This document shows positions 22,044 through 31,260 of a stretch of DNA of 64,000 nt, piece by piece. Origin of the DNA: Odobenus rosmarus divergens (taxonomy: Eukaryota; Chordata; Mammalia; Carnivora; Odobenidae); NCBI RefSeq assembly GCF_000321225.1, contig NW_004450566.1, forward strand, positions 3,094,219 through 3,158,218, written 5' to 3'. The notes under the pieces are model-generated. The model saw only the letters and a list, made by a program, of their open reading frames with translations, was not told where the DNA came from and ran no database searches. Both the position numbers and the translations under genes were made by a program. Every line of letters begins with the position of its first letter. Position 1 is the stretch's first letter.

Positions 22044-23360
22044 GGGTTTTGGTGCAATTGTAAATGATATAGATTCCTTAACTTCTTTCTTCGGTCTCAC
22101 TATTAACGTATAGGAATGTAACTGATTTATGTGCATTGATTTTAAATCCTGCCATGTTGCTGAATTCCTGTATGAGTTCTAGCAATTTGGGGGTGGAGAT
22201 TTTTGGGTTTTCCACGTGAAGTATCATGTCGTCTCTGAAGAGTGAGAGTTCGACTTCTTTGCCGATTTGGGTGCCTTTTATTTCTTTTTGTTGTCTGGTT
22301 GCTGAGGCTAGGACTTCTAATACTATGTTGAACCACAGTGGTAAGAGTGGGCATCCCTGTTGTGTTCCTGATCTTAGGGGAGAAAGCTCTGTTTTTCCCC
22401 ATTGAGAATGATATTCACTGTGGGCTTTTCATAGATGGCTCTTATGATATTAAAGTATGTTCCCTCTATCCCTACACTGTGAAGAACTTTAATCAAGAAA
22501 GGATGCTGTATTTTGTCAAATGTTTTTTTCTGCATCTACTGAGAGGATCATATGGTTCTTGTATTTCATTTATTAATGTGATGTATCACGTTGATTTGAA
22601 CCACTCTTGCAGCCCAGGAATAAATCCCGCTTGGTCATGGTAAATAATCCTTTTAATGTACTGTTGGATCCTACTGGCTAGTATCTTGGTGAGAATTTTG
22701 GCATCCATGTTCATCAGGGATATTGGTCTGTAATTCTCCTTTTTGATAGGGTCTTTGTCTGATTTGGGGATCAACATAATGCTGGCCTCATAAAATGAGT
22801 TTGGAACTTTTCCTTCCATTCCTATTTTTTGGAACAGCTTCAGAAGAATAGGTAATAGTTCTTTAAATGTTTAGTAGAATTCCCCTGGGAAGCCATCTGG
22901 CCCTGGACTCTTGTGTTTTGGGAGATTTTTGATTACTGCTTCAATTTCCTTGCTGATTATGCGTCTGTTCAGGTTTTCTATTTCTTCCAGTTTCAGTTTT
23001 GGTAGTTTATAAGTTTCCAGGAGTGCATCCATTTCTTTCAGATTGCCTAATTTGTTGGCATATAGTTCCTCATAGTATGTTCCTAAAATTGTTTATATTT
23101 CCTTGGTGTTGGTAGTGATCTCCCCTATTTCATTCATAAGTTTATTAGTTTGGGTCCTTTCTCTTTACTTTCTGATAAGCCTGGCTAGGAGTTTATTGAT
23201 CTTATTAATTCTTTCAAAGAACCAACTTCTAGTTTCATTGATCTGTTCTACTGTTCTTCTGGTTTTATTTCATTGATTTCTGCTCTAATCTTTATTATTT
23301 CTCTTCTCCTGCTTGGTTTAGGCTTTATTTGCTGTTCTTTCTCCAGCTCTTTAGGTCTAA
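22044..23360 (-). mobile_element. LINE-1 copy B, inverted 5' segment (ORF2 reverse transcriptase region)
   Basis: On the minus strand this encodes the central part of LINE-1 ORF2. Recognisable pieces include YRPISLMN and a [11 protein letters not shown] motif (22586-22819), and a catalytic box whose codons read [10 protein letters not shown] (22216-22245) in place of the usual FADD. The frame is broken by shifts and stops, so it is dead. Relative to the plus-strand piece that follows, this piece comes from earlier in the element and is inverted. Its left edge (cat at about 22044) and the next piece's start are separated by only about 15-20 bp in the element. Confidence 0.95.
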
Positions 23361-24532
23361 GTTTAGACCTAACCACAGAGGTAAAGGATCTGTACTCCAA
23401 AAGCTACAAACCCTCATGAAAGAAATGGAGAAAAACAGAGAAATAGAAAAACATTCCATGCTCATGGATTGGAAGAATGAATACTGTTAAAATGTCTATG
23501 CTACCCAGAACAATCTACACATTCAATGCAATCCCTATCAAGATACCATCAACATTTTTCACAGAGCGAGAATAAATAATACTGAAATTTGTATGGAACC
23601 AGAAAAGACCCCAAATAGCCAGAGGAATGATGAAAGAGAAAACCAAAGCTGGTGGCATCACAATGCTAGGCTTTAAACTGTATTACAAAACTGTAATCAT
23701 CAAGACAGTATGGTACTGGCACAAAAACAGACACATGGATCAGGGGAACAGAATAGAGAACCCAGAAATGGACTCTCAGCTCTATAGTCAATTAATCTTC
23801 AACAAAACAAGAAAGAATATCCAATGGAAAAAGGACAGCCTCTTCAATAAATGGTGCTGGGAAAATTGGACAGTGACATGTAGAAAAATGAAACTGGGCC
23901 ATTTTCTTACACCATACACAAAGATAAACTCCAAATGAATGAAAGACCTAAATGTGAGACAGGAATCCATCAAAATCCTAGAGGAGAATACAGGCAGCAA
24001 GCTCTTTGACCTCAGCCACAGCAACTTCTTGCTAGACATGTCTCCAAAGGCAAGGGAAACAAAAGCAAAAATGAACTTTTGGGACTTCATCAAGATAAAA
24101 ATCTTCTTCATGGAAGAGGAAACAGTCCACAAAACTCAAAGGGTTTGCTAGAAGATACAGGATGGTAGAAGATATTTGCAAATGTCTTATCAGATAAAGA
24201 CAAAAATCTATAAAGAACTTATCAAACTCAGTACCCCCCCAAAAAAACTCTAAAATCATATGTGGAACATAAGGGGAAGGGAGGGAAAACTGAATGGGAA
24301 TAAATCAGAGAGGGAGACAAACCATGAGAGTCTCTGGACTCTGGGAACCAAACTGAGGGTTACAGAAGGGAGGGGATGGGGGGAGGGCGTCACCAGCTGA
24401 TGGGTATTAAGGAGGACATGTGTGGTGATGAGCACTGGGGGTTATACGCAACTAATGAATTGCTGAACACTACATCAAAAACTAATGATGTGCTATATGC
24501 TGGCTAATTGAACATAATAATATTTAAAAAAG
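23361..24532 (+). mobile_element. LINE-1 copy B, 3' part (end of ORF2, 3' UTR, tail)
   Basis: The sense strand shows ORF2 C-terminal coding (23627-23938 includes [28 protein letters not shown] and [10 protein letters not shown]). A 3' UTR follows with aggggaagggagggaaaact, a G-rich run (gggaggggatggggggaggg near 24366-24386) and catgtgtggtgatgagcact. The end is ctggctaattgaacataata plus a short A-rich tail. A run of C and A at 24233-24247 marks the ORF2/UTR boundary. The structure with 22044-23360 is a single twin-primed insertion. No clear target-site duplication. Confidence 0.95.
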
Positions 24533-24778
24533 AGTTTGTAAGTCAGTTTCTCACTTTTTTGATGGTTTATCCTGAATTATGTACCCTGTCTGAACATGAT
24601 TTATAAGTTTCTATATGTGGCAATTCCATTTAGTGTACAAAATCCAAATTAGAAAAGACAAAAAAGAATCTAAATCATAGATTGATTTAAAGAAACTTAC
24701 CTGTATGTCTTTCTCAAGGACGCATAGTCCACATTTCTATTAGCAGAAAGAAGACTGAGCATATTAGAATGGATTTTA

Positions 24779-24981
24779 GTTTTTTATTTTATATTTTTAA
24801 ATTTTATTTATTTCTTTGAGAGAGAGGAAATAGAGCATGACCAAGAGGGGAGAGGCAGAAGGGGAGGGAGAAGCAGACTCCCTGCTGAGAAGGAGCCTAT
24901 GCAGGACTGGATCCCAGGACCCTGGGATCATGACCTGAGCAGAAGGCAGATCCTTAACCAACTGAGCCATCTGGGAGTCCC
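24779..24981 (-). mobile_element. Can-SINE, antisense, older copy
   Basis: T-rich tail, GA block, gaagcagactccctgctgag, gatcatgacctgagcagaag and a diverged head (ccaactgagccatctgggag). A diverged 15-bp target-site duplication (ttagaatggatttta against ttagaatgcctttta) flanks it at 24764-24778 and 24982-24996. Confidence 0.92.
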
Positions 24982-24996
24982 TTAGAATGCCTTTTA

Positions 24997-25303
24997 ATTT
25001 TCAATGAGTGCTTAATCATCCATAGATATTTCTCCCATTTTTAAGAACATGATGCTGTCTTAAGCATTTGCATAGACATGTACTTATTATCCTTTTATTT
25101 AGAGATAATACTGTGGTGAACCTTACCTTTTGTGGAATATTTATTTATTAAATACAAGATGTCTAACAAATACTGTGCAAAACAATGCAGAACGTACCAT
25201 GGTAGTAGAGTCCCTGAGCTATAGGGCTAGTAAGAGAAAGGGTATAACTACCATATGTGTGGTAGAAATGTGGTGTTGCATTCTTTGTATCAAGTTGTGC
25301 TGG
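24997..25303. other. Stretch with no assigned feature
   Basis: About 300 bp between a SINE and LINE-1 copy C, without recognisable content. Confidence 0.5.
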
Positions 25304-26439
25304 ATTTCTTCATTTTTTGTTTTTGAAGTATGATTAACATATGGTATTATATGAGTTTCAGGTGTCCAATATAATGATTCCACAATTCTATACATTTCTC
25401 AGTGCTCATCCAGATAAGTGTACTCTTAATCCCCTTTATGTTTCATCCATCTCCTAACCCATCTTCCTTCTGGCAATCACCAGTTTGTTCTCTATTTTTG
25501 AGTCTATTTTTTTCTTTGTTTCTTGTTTTGTTTTTTAAATTCCATGTAGAATAAGATCATATGGTATTTGTTTGTGTCTGTCTGATCATTTCAGTTAGCA
25601 TTATACCCTCTAGGTCCATCATGTCCTTACAAATGTGTACATTTCATTCTTTTTTTGTGGCTGGGTAATGTTCCATTGGATATATTTACCACATCTTCTC
25701 TATCCATTCATCTATCAGTGGACACTTGGATTGCTTCCATGTCTTGGCTATTTTAAATAATGCTGCAGTAAACATAGGGTGCATATATCTATATGAATTA
25801 GTGTTTTCATTTTCTTTGGGTAAATACCCAGTAGTGGAATTATTGAATCATATGGTAATTCTGTTTTTAATTTTTTGAGGAACCTCCATACCATTTTCTA
25901 TAGTTGTGTTTTCGATTTTAGCCATTTTGACAAGTGTGAAGTGATAGTTCAGTGTGGTTTGATTTGCATTTCCCTAATAATTAGTGATGTTGAGTATCTT
26001 TTCATACGTGTGTTGGCCACCTGTATGTCTTCTTGGGTAAAATGTCTTTTCAGGACCTCTGCCAACTTGTGAATCAGATTATTTGGTTTTTTTTTTTTGG
26101 TGTTGAGTTGTATTAGTTTTTTATATTTTTTGGATATCAATCCTTTACTGACTATATCATTTGCCAGTATCTTCTCCCATTTGGTAAGTTGCCTTTTTGT
26201 TTTGTTGATCATTTCCATTGCTGTGCAAAAGCTTTTTATTTTGGTGTAGTCCTAATAGTTTAATTTTGGTTTTGTTTCCCTTGCCTCAGGAGACGTATCT
26301 AGAAAGATGTTTCCACAACTTTTCACAAAGAAATTACTGCCTATGTTTTCTTCTAGGAGTTTTATGGTTTCAGGTCTCACATTTAGGTCTGTAATCCATT
26401 TTGAGTTTATTTTTTGTATGGTATAGGAAAGTGGTTCAG

Positions 26440-26601
26440 GTGTGCCTGGGTGGCTCAGATGGTTAAGTGTCTGCCTTCGGCTCAGGTCATGATCCCAGGG
26501 TCCTGGGATCGAGTCCCGCGTCGGGGGGGAGCCTCCTCCTCCCTCTCCCTCTGCTGCCCCCCCTGCTTGTGCTGTCAAATAAAAAAAATCTTAAAAAAAA
26601 A
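26440..26601 (+). mobile_element. Can-SINE nested in LINE-1 copy C
   Basis: Well-preserved head gtgcctgggtggctcagatg, then ggtcatgatcccagggtcct. The middle is shortened and G/C-run-rich (cgtcggggggga, then ctgccccccctgc), followed by ctgtcaaataaa and an A tail. The 12-bp target-site duplication aaagtggttcag is perfect (26428-26439 and 26602-26613). Inserted after copy C, it gives a relative date. The 108-codon minus frame here is SINE read-through. Confidence 0.97.
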
Positions 26602-27548
26602 AAAGTGGTTCAGTCCCATTCTTTTGCATGTAGCTGTCCAGTTTTCCAACACCATTTGTTGAAGAGACTGTCTTTTCCCCATTACATATTCTTGCCTCAT
26701 TTGTCATAGATTAATTGACCATAAAAATGCGGTCTATTCAGTTTTATTATCTGCTTTCTATTCTGTTCTATTATTGTGTGTCTATTTTTTGTGCCAGTAC
26801 CATACTGTTTTGATGAATACAGCTTTGTAGTATATTTTGTAATATGGGAATGTGATACCTCCAGCTTTGTTTTTCTTTTTCAGTATTGCTTTGGCTATTT
26901 GAGGTCTTTTCTGGTTCCATACAAATTTTAGGATTATTTGTTCTAGTTCTCTGAAAAATGCTGTTGGTATTTTGAAAGGGATTGCATTGAGTAGTATGGG
27001 CATTTTAACAATACTGGTTCTTCCAATTCCATGAGTATGGAATATCTTTACATTTGTTTTTGTCATCTTAAACTTCTTTCATCAGTGTTTTATAGTTTTC
27101 AAAGTACAGAACTTTCACCTCCTTGGTTAAGTTCATTCCTAGGTATTTTATTCTTTTTGGTGCAATTGTAAATGGGATTGTTTTCTTAATTTCTCATCCT
27201 GCTGCTTCATTACTAGTGTATAGAAATGTAACAAATTTTCTGTATTTGACTTTGTGTCCTGCAGCTGTATTGAATTCATTTATCAGTGTTAGTAGTATTT
27301 TTGTGGAGTGTTTAGGGTTTTCTATATATAGTATCATGTCATCTGCAAATAATGAAAGTTTTACTTCTTTCTTAACAAATTGAATGCCTTTTATTTCCTG
27401 TCTGATTTCTATGACTAGGTCTTCCAATTCTGTGTTGAATAAAAGTGATGAGAGTAGACTTCCTTGTCTTGTTCCTAACCTTAGGGGAAAAACTAACAGT
27501 TTTCACCATTGAATATGAAGCTAGCTGCAGACTTTTTGTATATGGCCT

Positions 27549-27605
27549 TTACTCCTCCCTTCTGTAACCCTCAGTTTGTTTCCTGGAGTCCAGAGTCTCT
27601 CACAG
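27549..27605 (-). repeat. 57-bp LINE-1 3' UTR patch inside LINE-1 ORF2
   Basis: Between tatatggcctttac (ORF2 antisense) and tttttaatgtattgttggat (also ORF2 antisense, but about 200 bp further along the element) lies tccccttctgtaaccctcag-like text: ctcccttctgtaaccctcag, then ggagtccagagtctctcac. That is the antisense of the 3' UTR piece also found in copy B at about 24325-24368. So ORF2 sequence has been lost and a 3' UTR fragment sits in its place. Confidence 0.75.
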
Positions 27606-27636
27606 TTTTTAATGTATTGTTGGATTTGGTTTGCTA

Positions 27637-28165
27637 ATTGATAAACCTTTAGCCAGACTCATAAAACAAAGAGAGAACTCAAATTAAAAAAATGAAGGAG
27701 AAGAAATAATAACTAACACCAGAGAAATATGAAGGATTACATGAGAAAATTGTGAAAAATTAAAAGCCAACAAAAAAAAGTATAAGCCACTAAATGGACC
27801 TTCTAGAAGAAATGGACAAATTCCTAGAAACATGTAACCTTTCCGAACTGAATAGGAAGAAATGGAAAATATAAACAGACTGATTACCAGCAATGGAATT
27901 GAGTCAGTAATCAACTCCCAACAAACGAAAGTCCATGGCCTTATAGGTGAATTCCATCAAACATTTAGAGAAGAATCAATACCTTTTCTTCTCAAACCGT
28001 TCCAAAAAATAGACGAGAAGGGGCAGATTTTAAATTCATTCTGTGAGGCCAGCATTACCTGATACCAAAACCAGGTAAAGATGCTATTAAAAAAAAAAAA
28101 GAGAGAGAAAGGTAGAGGCCAATATCTCTGATGAACATGGATGTAAAAATCTTCAACAAAATTTA
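27637..28165 (+). mobile_element. LINE-1 copy C, inverted 5' segment (ORF2 before the RT core)
   Basis: From taaacctttagccagactca onward this is sense-strand ORF2. Codons for NRLITSNGIESVINSQQTK and FHQTFREESIPFLLKPF are visible (27862-28062). It ends at aatcttcaacaaaat. The neighbouring antisense piece starts at the element position immediately after (attagcaaaccaaatccaac on the minus strand), so the two parts are contiguous in the element and only inverted. The diverged target duplication atttcttca followed by ttttttg or atctttg closes the insertion at 28166-28181. Confidence 0.93.
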
Positions 28166-28181
28166 ATTTCTTCAATCTTTG

Positions 28182-28420
28182 AATGTAAACTGGCCCAGTG
28201 ACTTTCTCTGACAAATAGAATGACATGGAAGTGACATTGTGTGGCTTTGGCCTTTCTGCTTTTAAAATGCTGCCCTGAGATTGTCATGTAAGGAAGCTGA
28301 TATTACCTATTAGAAGATGAGATGCCACAAGACATAGAACCAAGGTGCCCCAGTGGGTAGAAAGCACAAATTCCCAGACATGAACTGGATGCAAGGGAGG
28401 CTGTAACAGAACTCTAAATG
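28182..28420 (+). repeat. MLT1/MaLR-like LTR remnant (class tentative)
   Basis: The order agtgactttctctgacaaat, agaatgacatggaagtgaca, aatgctgccctgagattgtc, atgtaaggaagctgat and gatgagatgccacaagacat matches a widespread mammalian LTR-like repeat. That repeat's consensus reads along the lines of a 'gtgacttgctttggccaatagaat' sentence followed by 'ccatgtaaggaagcc'. Only the middle part is kept. No viral gene is present. Confidence 0.5.
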
Positions 28421-28824
28421 TTTGGGACTAGGTGATAGAGGGAGGTAAGGAGACTGTCGGTAGAGGCTAGGAAAGAAGCAGGGGAACTGTTGGAAGCTGG
28501 GGAAAGAGCAATCTCTGTCACAAGTGGCTGAACAGTTGTCAAAACTATCACTTGCTATAGTTCAAAAGACATATTTTGTACTAAATACCCCTAGAGGTCT
28601 GACTGCGGAAATCTATGGACAGATACTAAAGGTGCCCATTGTGTTTTCCTAGCTAAGTAGGATGAACAGATGAACTATTGAGGAACTGTTTGATTTGAAA
28701 GCTAATTTCATAAAAATAGAGGATTTTAGGATTGCCACGTTAAAAAACATTGGTGTTAGATTGTACAAAGACCACCAACCTGGACTTGACCTTTAGGAGC
28801 TGAGCCATTTAAAAAAGAAAAGAG

Positions 28825-29036
28825 TAAACTTGTTAAATCACTATGTTGTACACCCTAAACTAATGTAACATTGTGTGTCAACTATACTCAAAAAAAAAAA
28901 AAAAGAATACACTTAAAGCTATGAACACTGAGTAATGTATAGAATTGTTGAATCGTTATATTATATAAACTAACATAACATTGTATGTTAACTATACTTC
29001 AATTAAAATAAAAATTAAAAAAAATTAAAAAAAAGC
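28825..29036 (+). mobile_element. Short insertion made of two tandem LINE-1 3' ends
   Basis: The first unit, aatcactatgttgtacaccc to gtcaactatactc plus A15, is followed at 28906-29036 by a second: gtatagaattgttgaatcgt to taactatacttcaattaaaa plus an A-rich tail. Both are the terminal bases of a LINE-1 3' UTR. One 13-bp duplication, aaaaagaaaagag, encloses the pair at 28812-28824 and 29037-29049. The pair may therefore have landed together, or the second may have landed in the A tail of the first. Confidence 0.8.
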
Positions 29037-29049
29037 AAAAAGAAAAGAG

Positions 29050-29624
29050 GCCTATGGAAAGCAGAAAGCAGTCCATCATAACTACTTAATTACAAACATG
29101 GGCTATAGAAAAGAAAAGCATTTTAGAGAGCAGAACCAAGAATCCAGAGAAGGTACCAAGAATTTAGAAGAACGATGGGTTAGGGAACCAGTCTTAGGGA
29201 GCACATAGGGACCATGATCAAAGAATATTCTCCATCTTCAGTTACAGCAACTGGCAGTAAGTGATGGGCTGGATTTCAGAATTACTCTGAATCAGTAAAT
29301 TCCATGTGGTCCCATTCATATTGAGGTTATATGTTCGCATTATTTCTATTGAGGTTATTCTGCCTCTGTATTACCAATGCTAGGTGGATGCTAGATGGAT
29401 GGATGGATGTGTTTGCAGGTGGGTAGTGGTACTTCACCTTCTTTTTAGCTTATAGATCTCTGGACAAAATACAGATCATTAGATACTGAACTCTGAGCTC
29501 AGTGCTACTTATGGGCAATACGTTCAAGGATCTTGAGAACAGATAAATGTATTTTACATGTGGGACGATTAGAAATACTTATGTAACCAGAAGGACCGAT
29601 TGTGATAGATTTAATATGGCTATC
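29050..29624. other. Stretch with a short GATG repeat
   Basis: Mostly unassigned. At 29388-29413 there is a short (GATG)n run: gatgctagatggatggatgg. Confidence 0.6.
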
Positions 29625-30098
29625 AATTTTTTTTAGTTTCTCCCATCAAGAAATAGTCTCTTTTACCACTCCTTGAATCATAGGTGGTGTTGTGACGTAT
29701 TTCAAATAAAATGTAGCTGAAGCAATGTGTGATCTCCAGAGTCTAGGCCTCAAGATATCTTGCAGTATCCTTCTTTGTCACATTGGAATGCTGCTCTGAG
29801 TCCATACTCTCACTAAGTCAATCTCCCCTGCAGAAAGATGGACGGACATGTTGAAGGAAATGGAGGGACACCATCTGGCAGCAGCACAAGCTGCCAGGCA
29901 CGGGTGAGGCCCCAAAGGCCCTTCCTGCTGAGCTCCCCTCCCAGCTGAGGGCAGGCACATAAATGAGAACAGACAAATTCAGCAGAGGAACCTCCTAGAC
30001 ATGGCTCAGAAACATGAAAAATAATAAGCTGCTGTTGTTATCCACTAAGGTTTGAGGGAAGTTTATCACAAAAAAGGCATTTAACTGGAAACAAGACA
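29625..30098 (+). repeat. MLT1/MaLR-like LTR remnant (class tentative)
   Basis: Same family as 28182-28420 but retaining the right part: gaggaacctcctagacatgg, then ataataagctgctgttgtta, then tccactaaggtttgagggaa and a degraded end aactggaaacaagaca. The 60-codon minus-strand frame at 29778-29960 lies inside and is not a gene. Somewhat less AT-rich than the surroundings. Confidence 0.5.
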
Positions 30099-31109
30099 CA
30101 ACGTTCTATAAAGGAGAAGAAAAGATACTTTATGTAAGGAAGGGCCACATTTCATTTAGGAGAAAAAAGAAAATGCTCCTGAAGCATGTGCAATATATTT
30201 GAGGCTTGTACTCAAAGATGTGTCTGGGAGATAAATTGGGGGCCTGGTGTAGAAGAATTTGAAAGCTACGGTGTGGTATTTATACTCCGAAAGCAACGGG
30301 AAGCTGGCCTTGTTGTTTGGGAAGGGCAGTTTAAATACACTGCTTTGCCAGTAACCAAGAGAGCAGCTAGAACACTGAGGGAAGCTCGTGAATGATTGTT
30401 GAATGAATGACCTGAAGTCTTTTCTAATCTATTAGGTGTTACAACCCGGTGAAGTCCTTAATGCCAGTTTAGTCTGTTGTGAGAATGTGTCCGAAGGTGT
30501 TAGGAAGAAAAACAGTTTAATGTTCATCAAAGGGCCCGAGAACAGAAGTGAGTGAAATTCTTCATGTTGGGTACAGGGTCGAATATCTTGGCGTGCTGCA
30601 AACCTACGTGGAGGGATGCATTTTGAACAGGTAAAGGAAAGAGGCTGCAGCCAGAGTAAACTGGATGACCTTTCTGGCGAGATGTGCCACTCCTGTATGC
30701 GTGGTCACAGGATACTTTATGACACATAGCGTACATGTGGAAAACATTTGCCCTCCTTGGTCATTTGGATTAATTCGTCCCATAAATGCATCTTTTACCA
30801 TCCTGTTCCCAGATTCATGGGCTTGATATATGGCACTATTTAGGTCTTTATTTTTCCTCTTAACTTCCCCTAAGGGAGTCTTCCAGTGTGACCATACTGA
30901 TTGATGACCACCCTCCCAGTGACTCTCTCCACAGCGTGTATGTGTGGACAGCTTTACGGCTCATGGAACTCTGGGAACATTTCCGGTCACTTTCTTTTTG
31001 TTTCCCCTTGTTTCTTGCTCTCTTTCCAAGTTTGAACTTAGTTTCTTACTCTATTCAACTTTCTCTGAGCGAGAACCACTCTTGAGTTTAGTTTCAGACA
31101 CTGCATCCT
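30099..31109. other. Stretch with no assigned feature
   Basis: No recognised gene. 30190-30400 has phrasing faintly like an ancient LINE (ttttgggaaggg-type wording), too weak to call. Confidence 0.4.
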
Positions 31110-31260
31110 TGTGTTGACTGTTGCACGGCGCCCGTCAGGAGGCACGCGCTGTGAGCTGATTAGTGCTGTTACCCGTCATCGGCTCTGTCTCCCTACCCTG
31201 GCTGTGGTTGCGGCAACTTCTTCAGCACAGAGTTGTGCCTGTCAGAGAGACTCAATAATA
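31110..31260. promoter_or_regulatory. CpG-dense patch, possible regulatory element
   Basis: Within about 110 bp there are roughly eight CpGs (cacggcgcccgtcaggaggc, cacgcgctgtg, acccgtcatcggctctgtct, ggttgcggcaac), whereas the surrounding tens of kilobases are CpG-poor. No repeat was recognised over it. It is too short for a classical CpG island. A 71-codon frame (31111-31326) spans it, but nothing in it is recognisable. Confidence 0.3.

Larger units (their letters stand above)
25320..27636 (-). mobile_element. LINE-1 copy C, 3' part (3' UTR and most of ORF2 RT to C-terminus), antisense
   Basis: An older LINE-1 than copy B. On the minus strand it encodes ORF2 pieces including [14 protein letters not shown] (catalytic FADD intact, in 27194-27427) and [17 protein letters not shown] with [11 protein letters not shown] (26782-27066), with stops and shifts between. 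The 3' UTR occupies about 25320-25900. A young Can-SINE interrupts it at 26440-26601. Near 27549-27605 a foreign piece replaces part of ORF2 (separate entry). With the next entry it forms one insertion bounded by a diverged 16-bp TSD at 25304-25319 and 28166-28181. Confidence 0.93.

Noticed and set aside
22336..22402. Second gene overlapping LINE-1 copy B on the plus strand
   Set aside because: Antisense frame within ORF2 of a dead element.
26252..26578. 108-codon minus-strand frame
   Set aside because: It joins antisense Can-SINE sequence to LINE-1 ORF2, which is a nested insertion and not a fusion gene.
28182..28420. Intact endogenous retrovirus near the LTR-like remnants (also 29625-30098 and 61580-61925)
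   Set aside because: No gag, pol or env-like frame, primer-binding site or paired LTRs were seen; only solitary, degraded LTR-like pieces.
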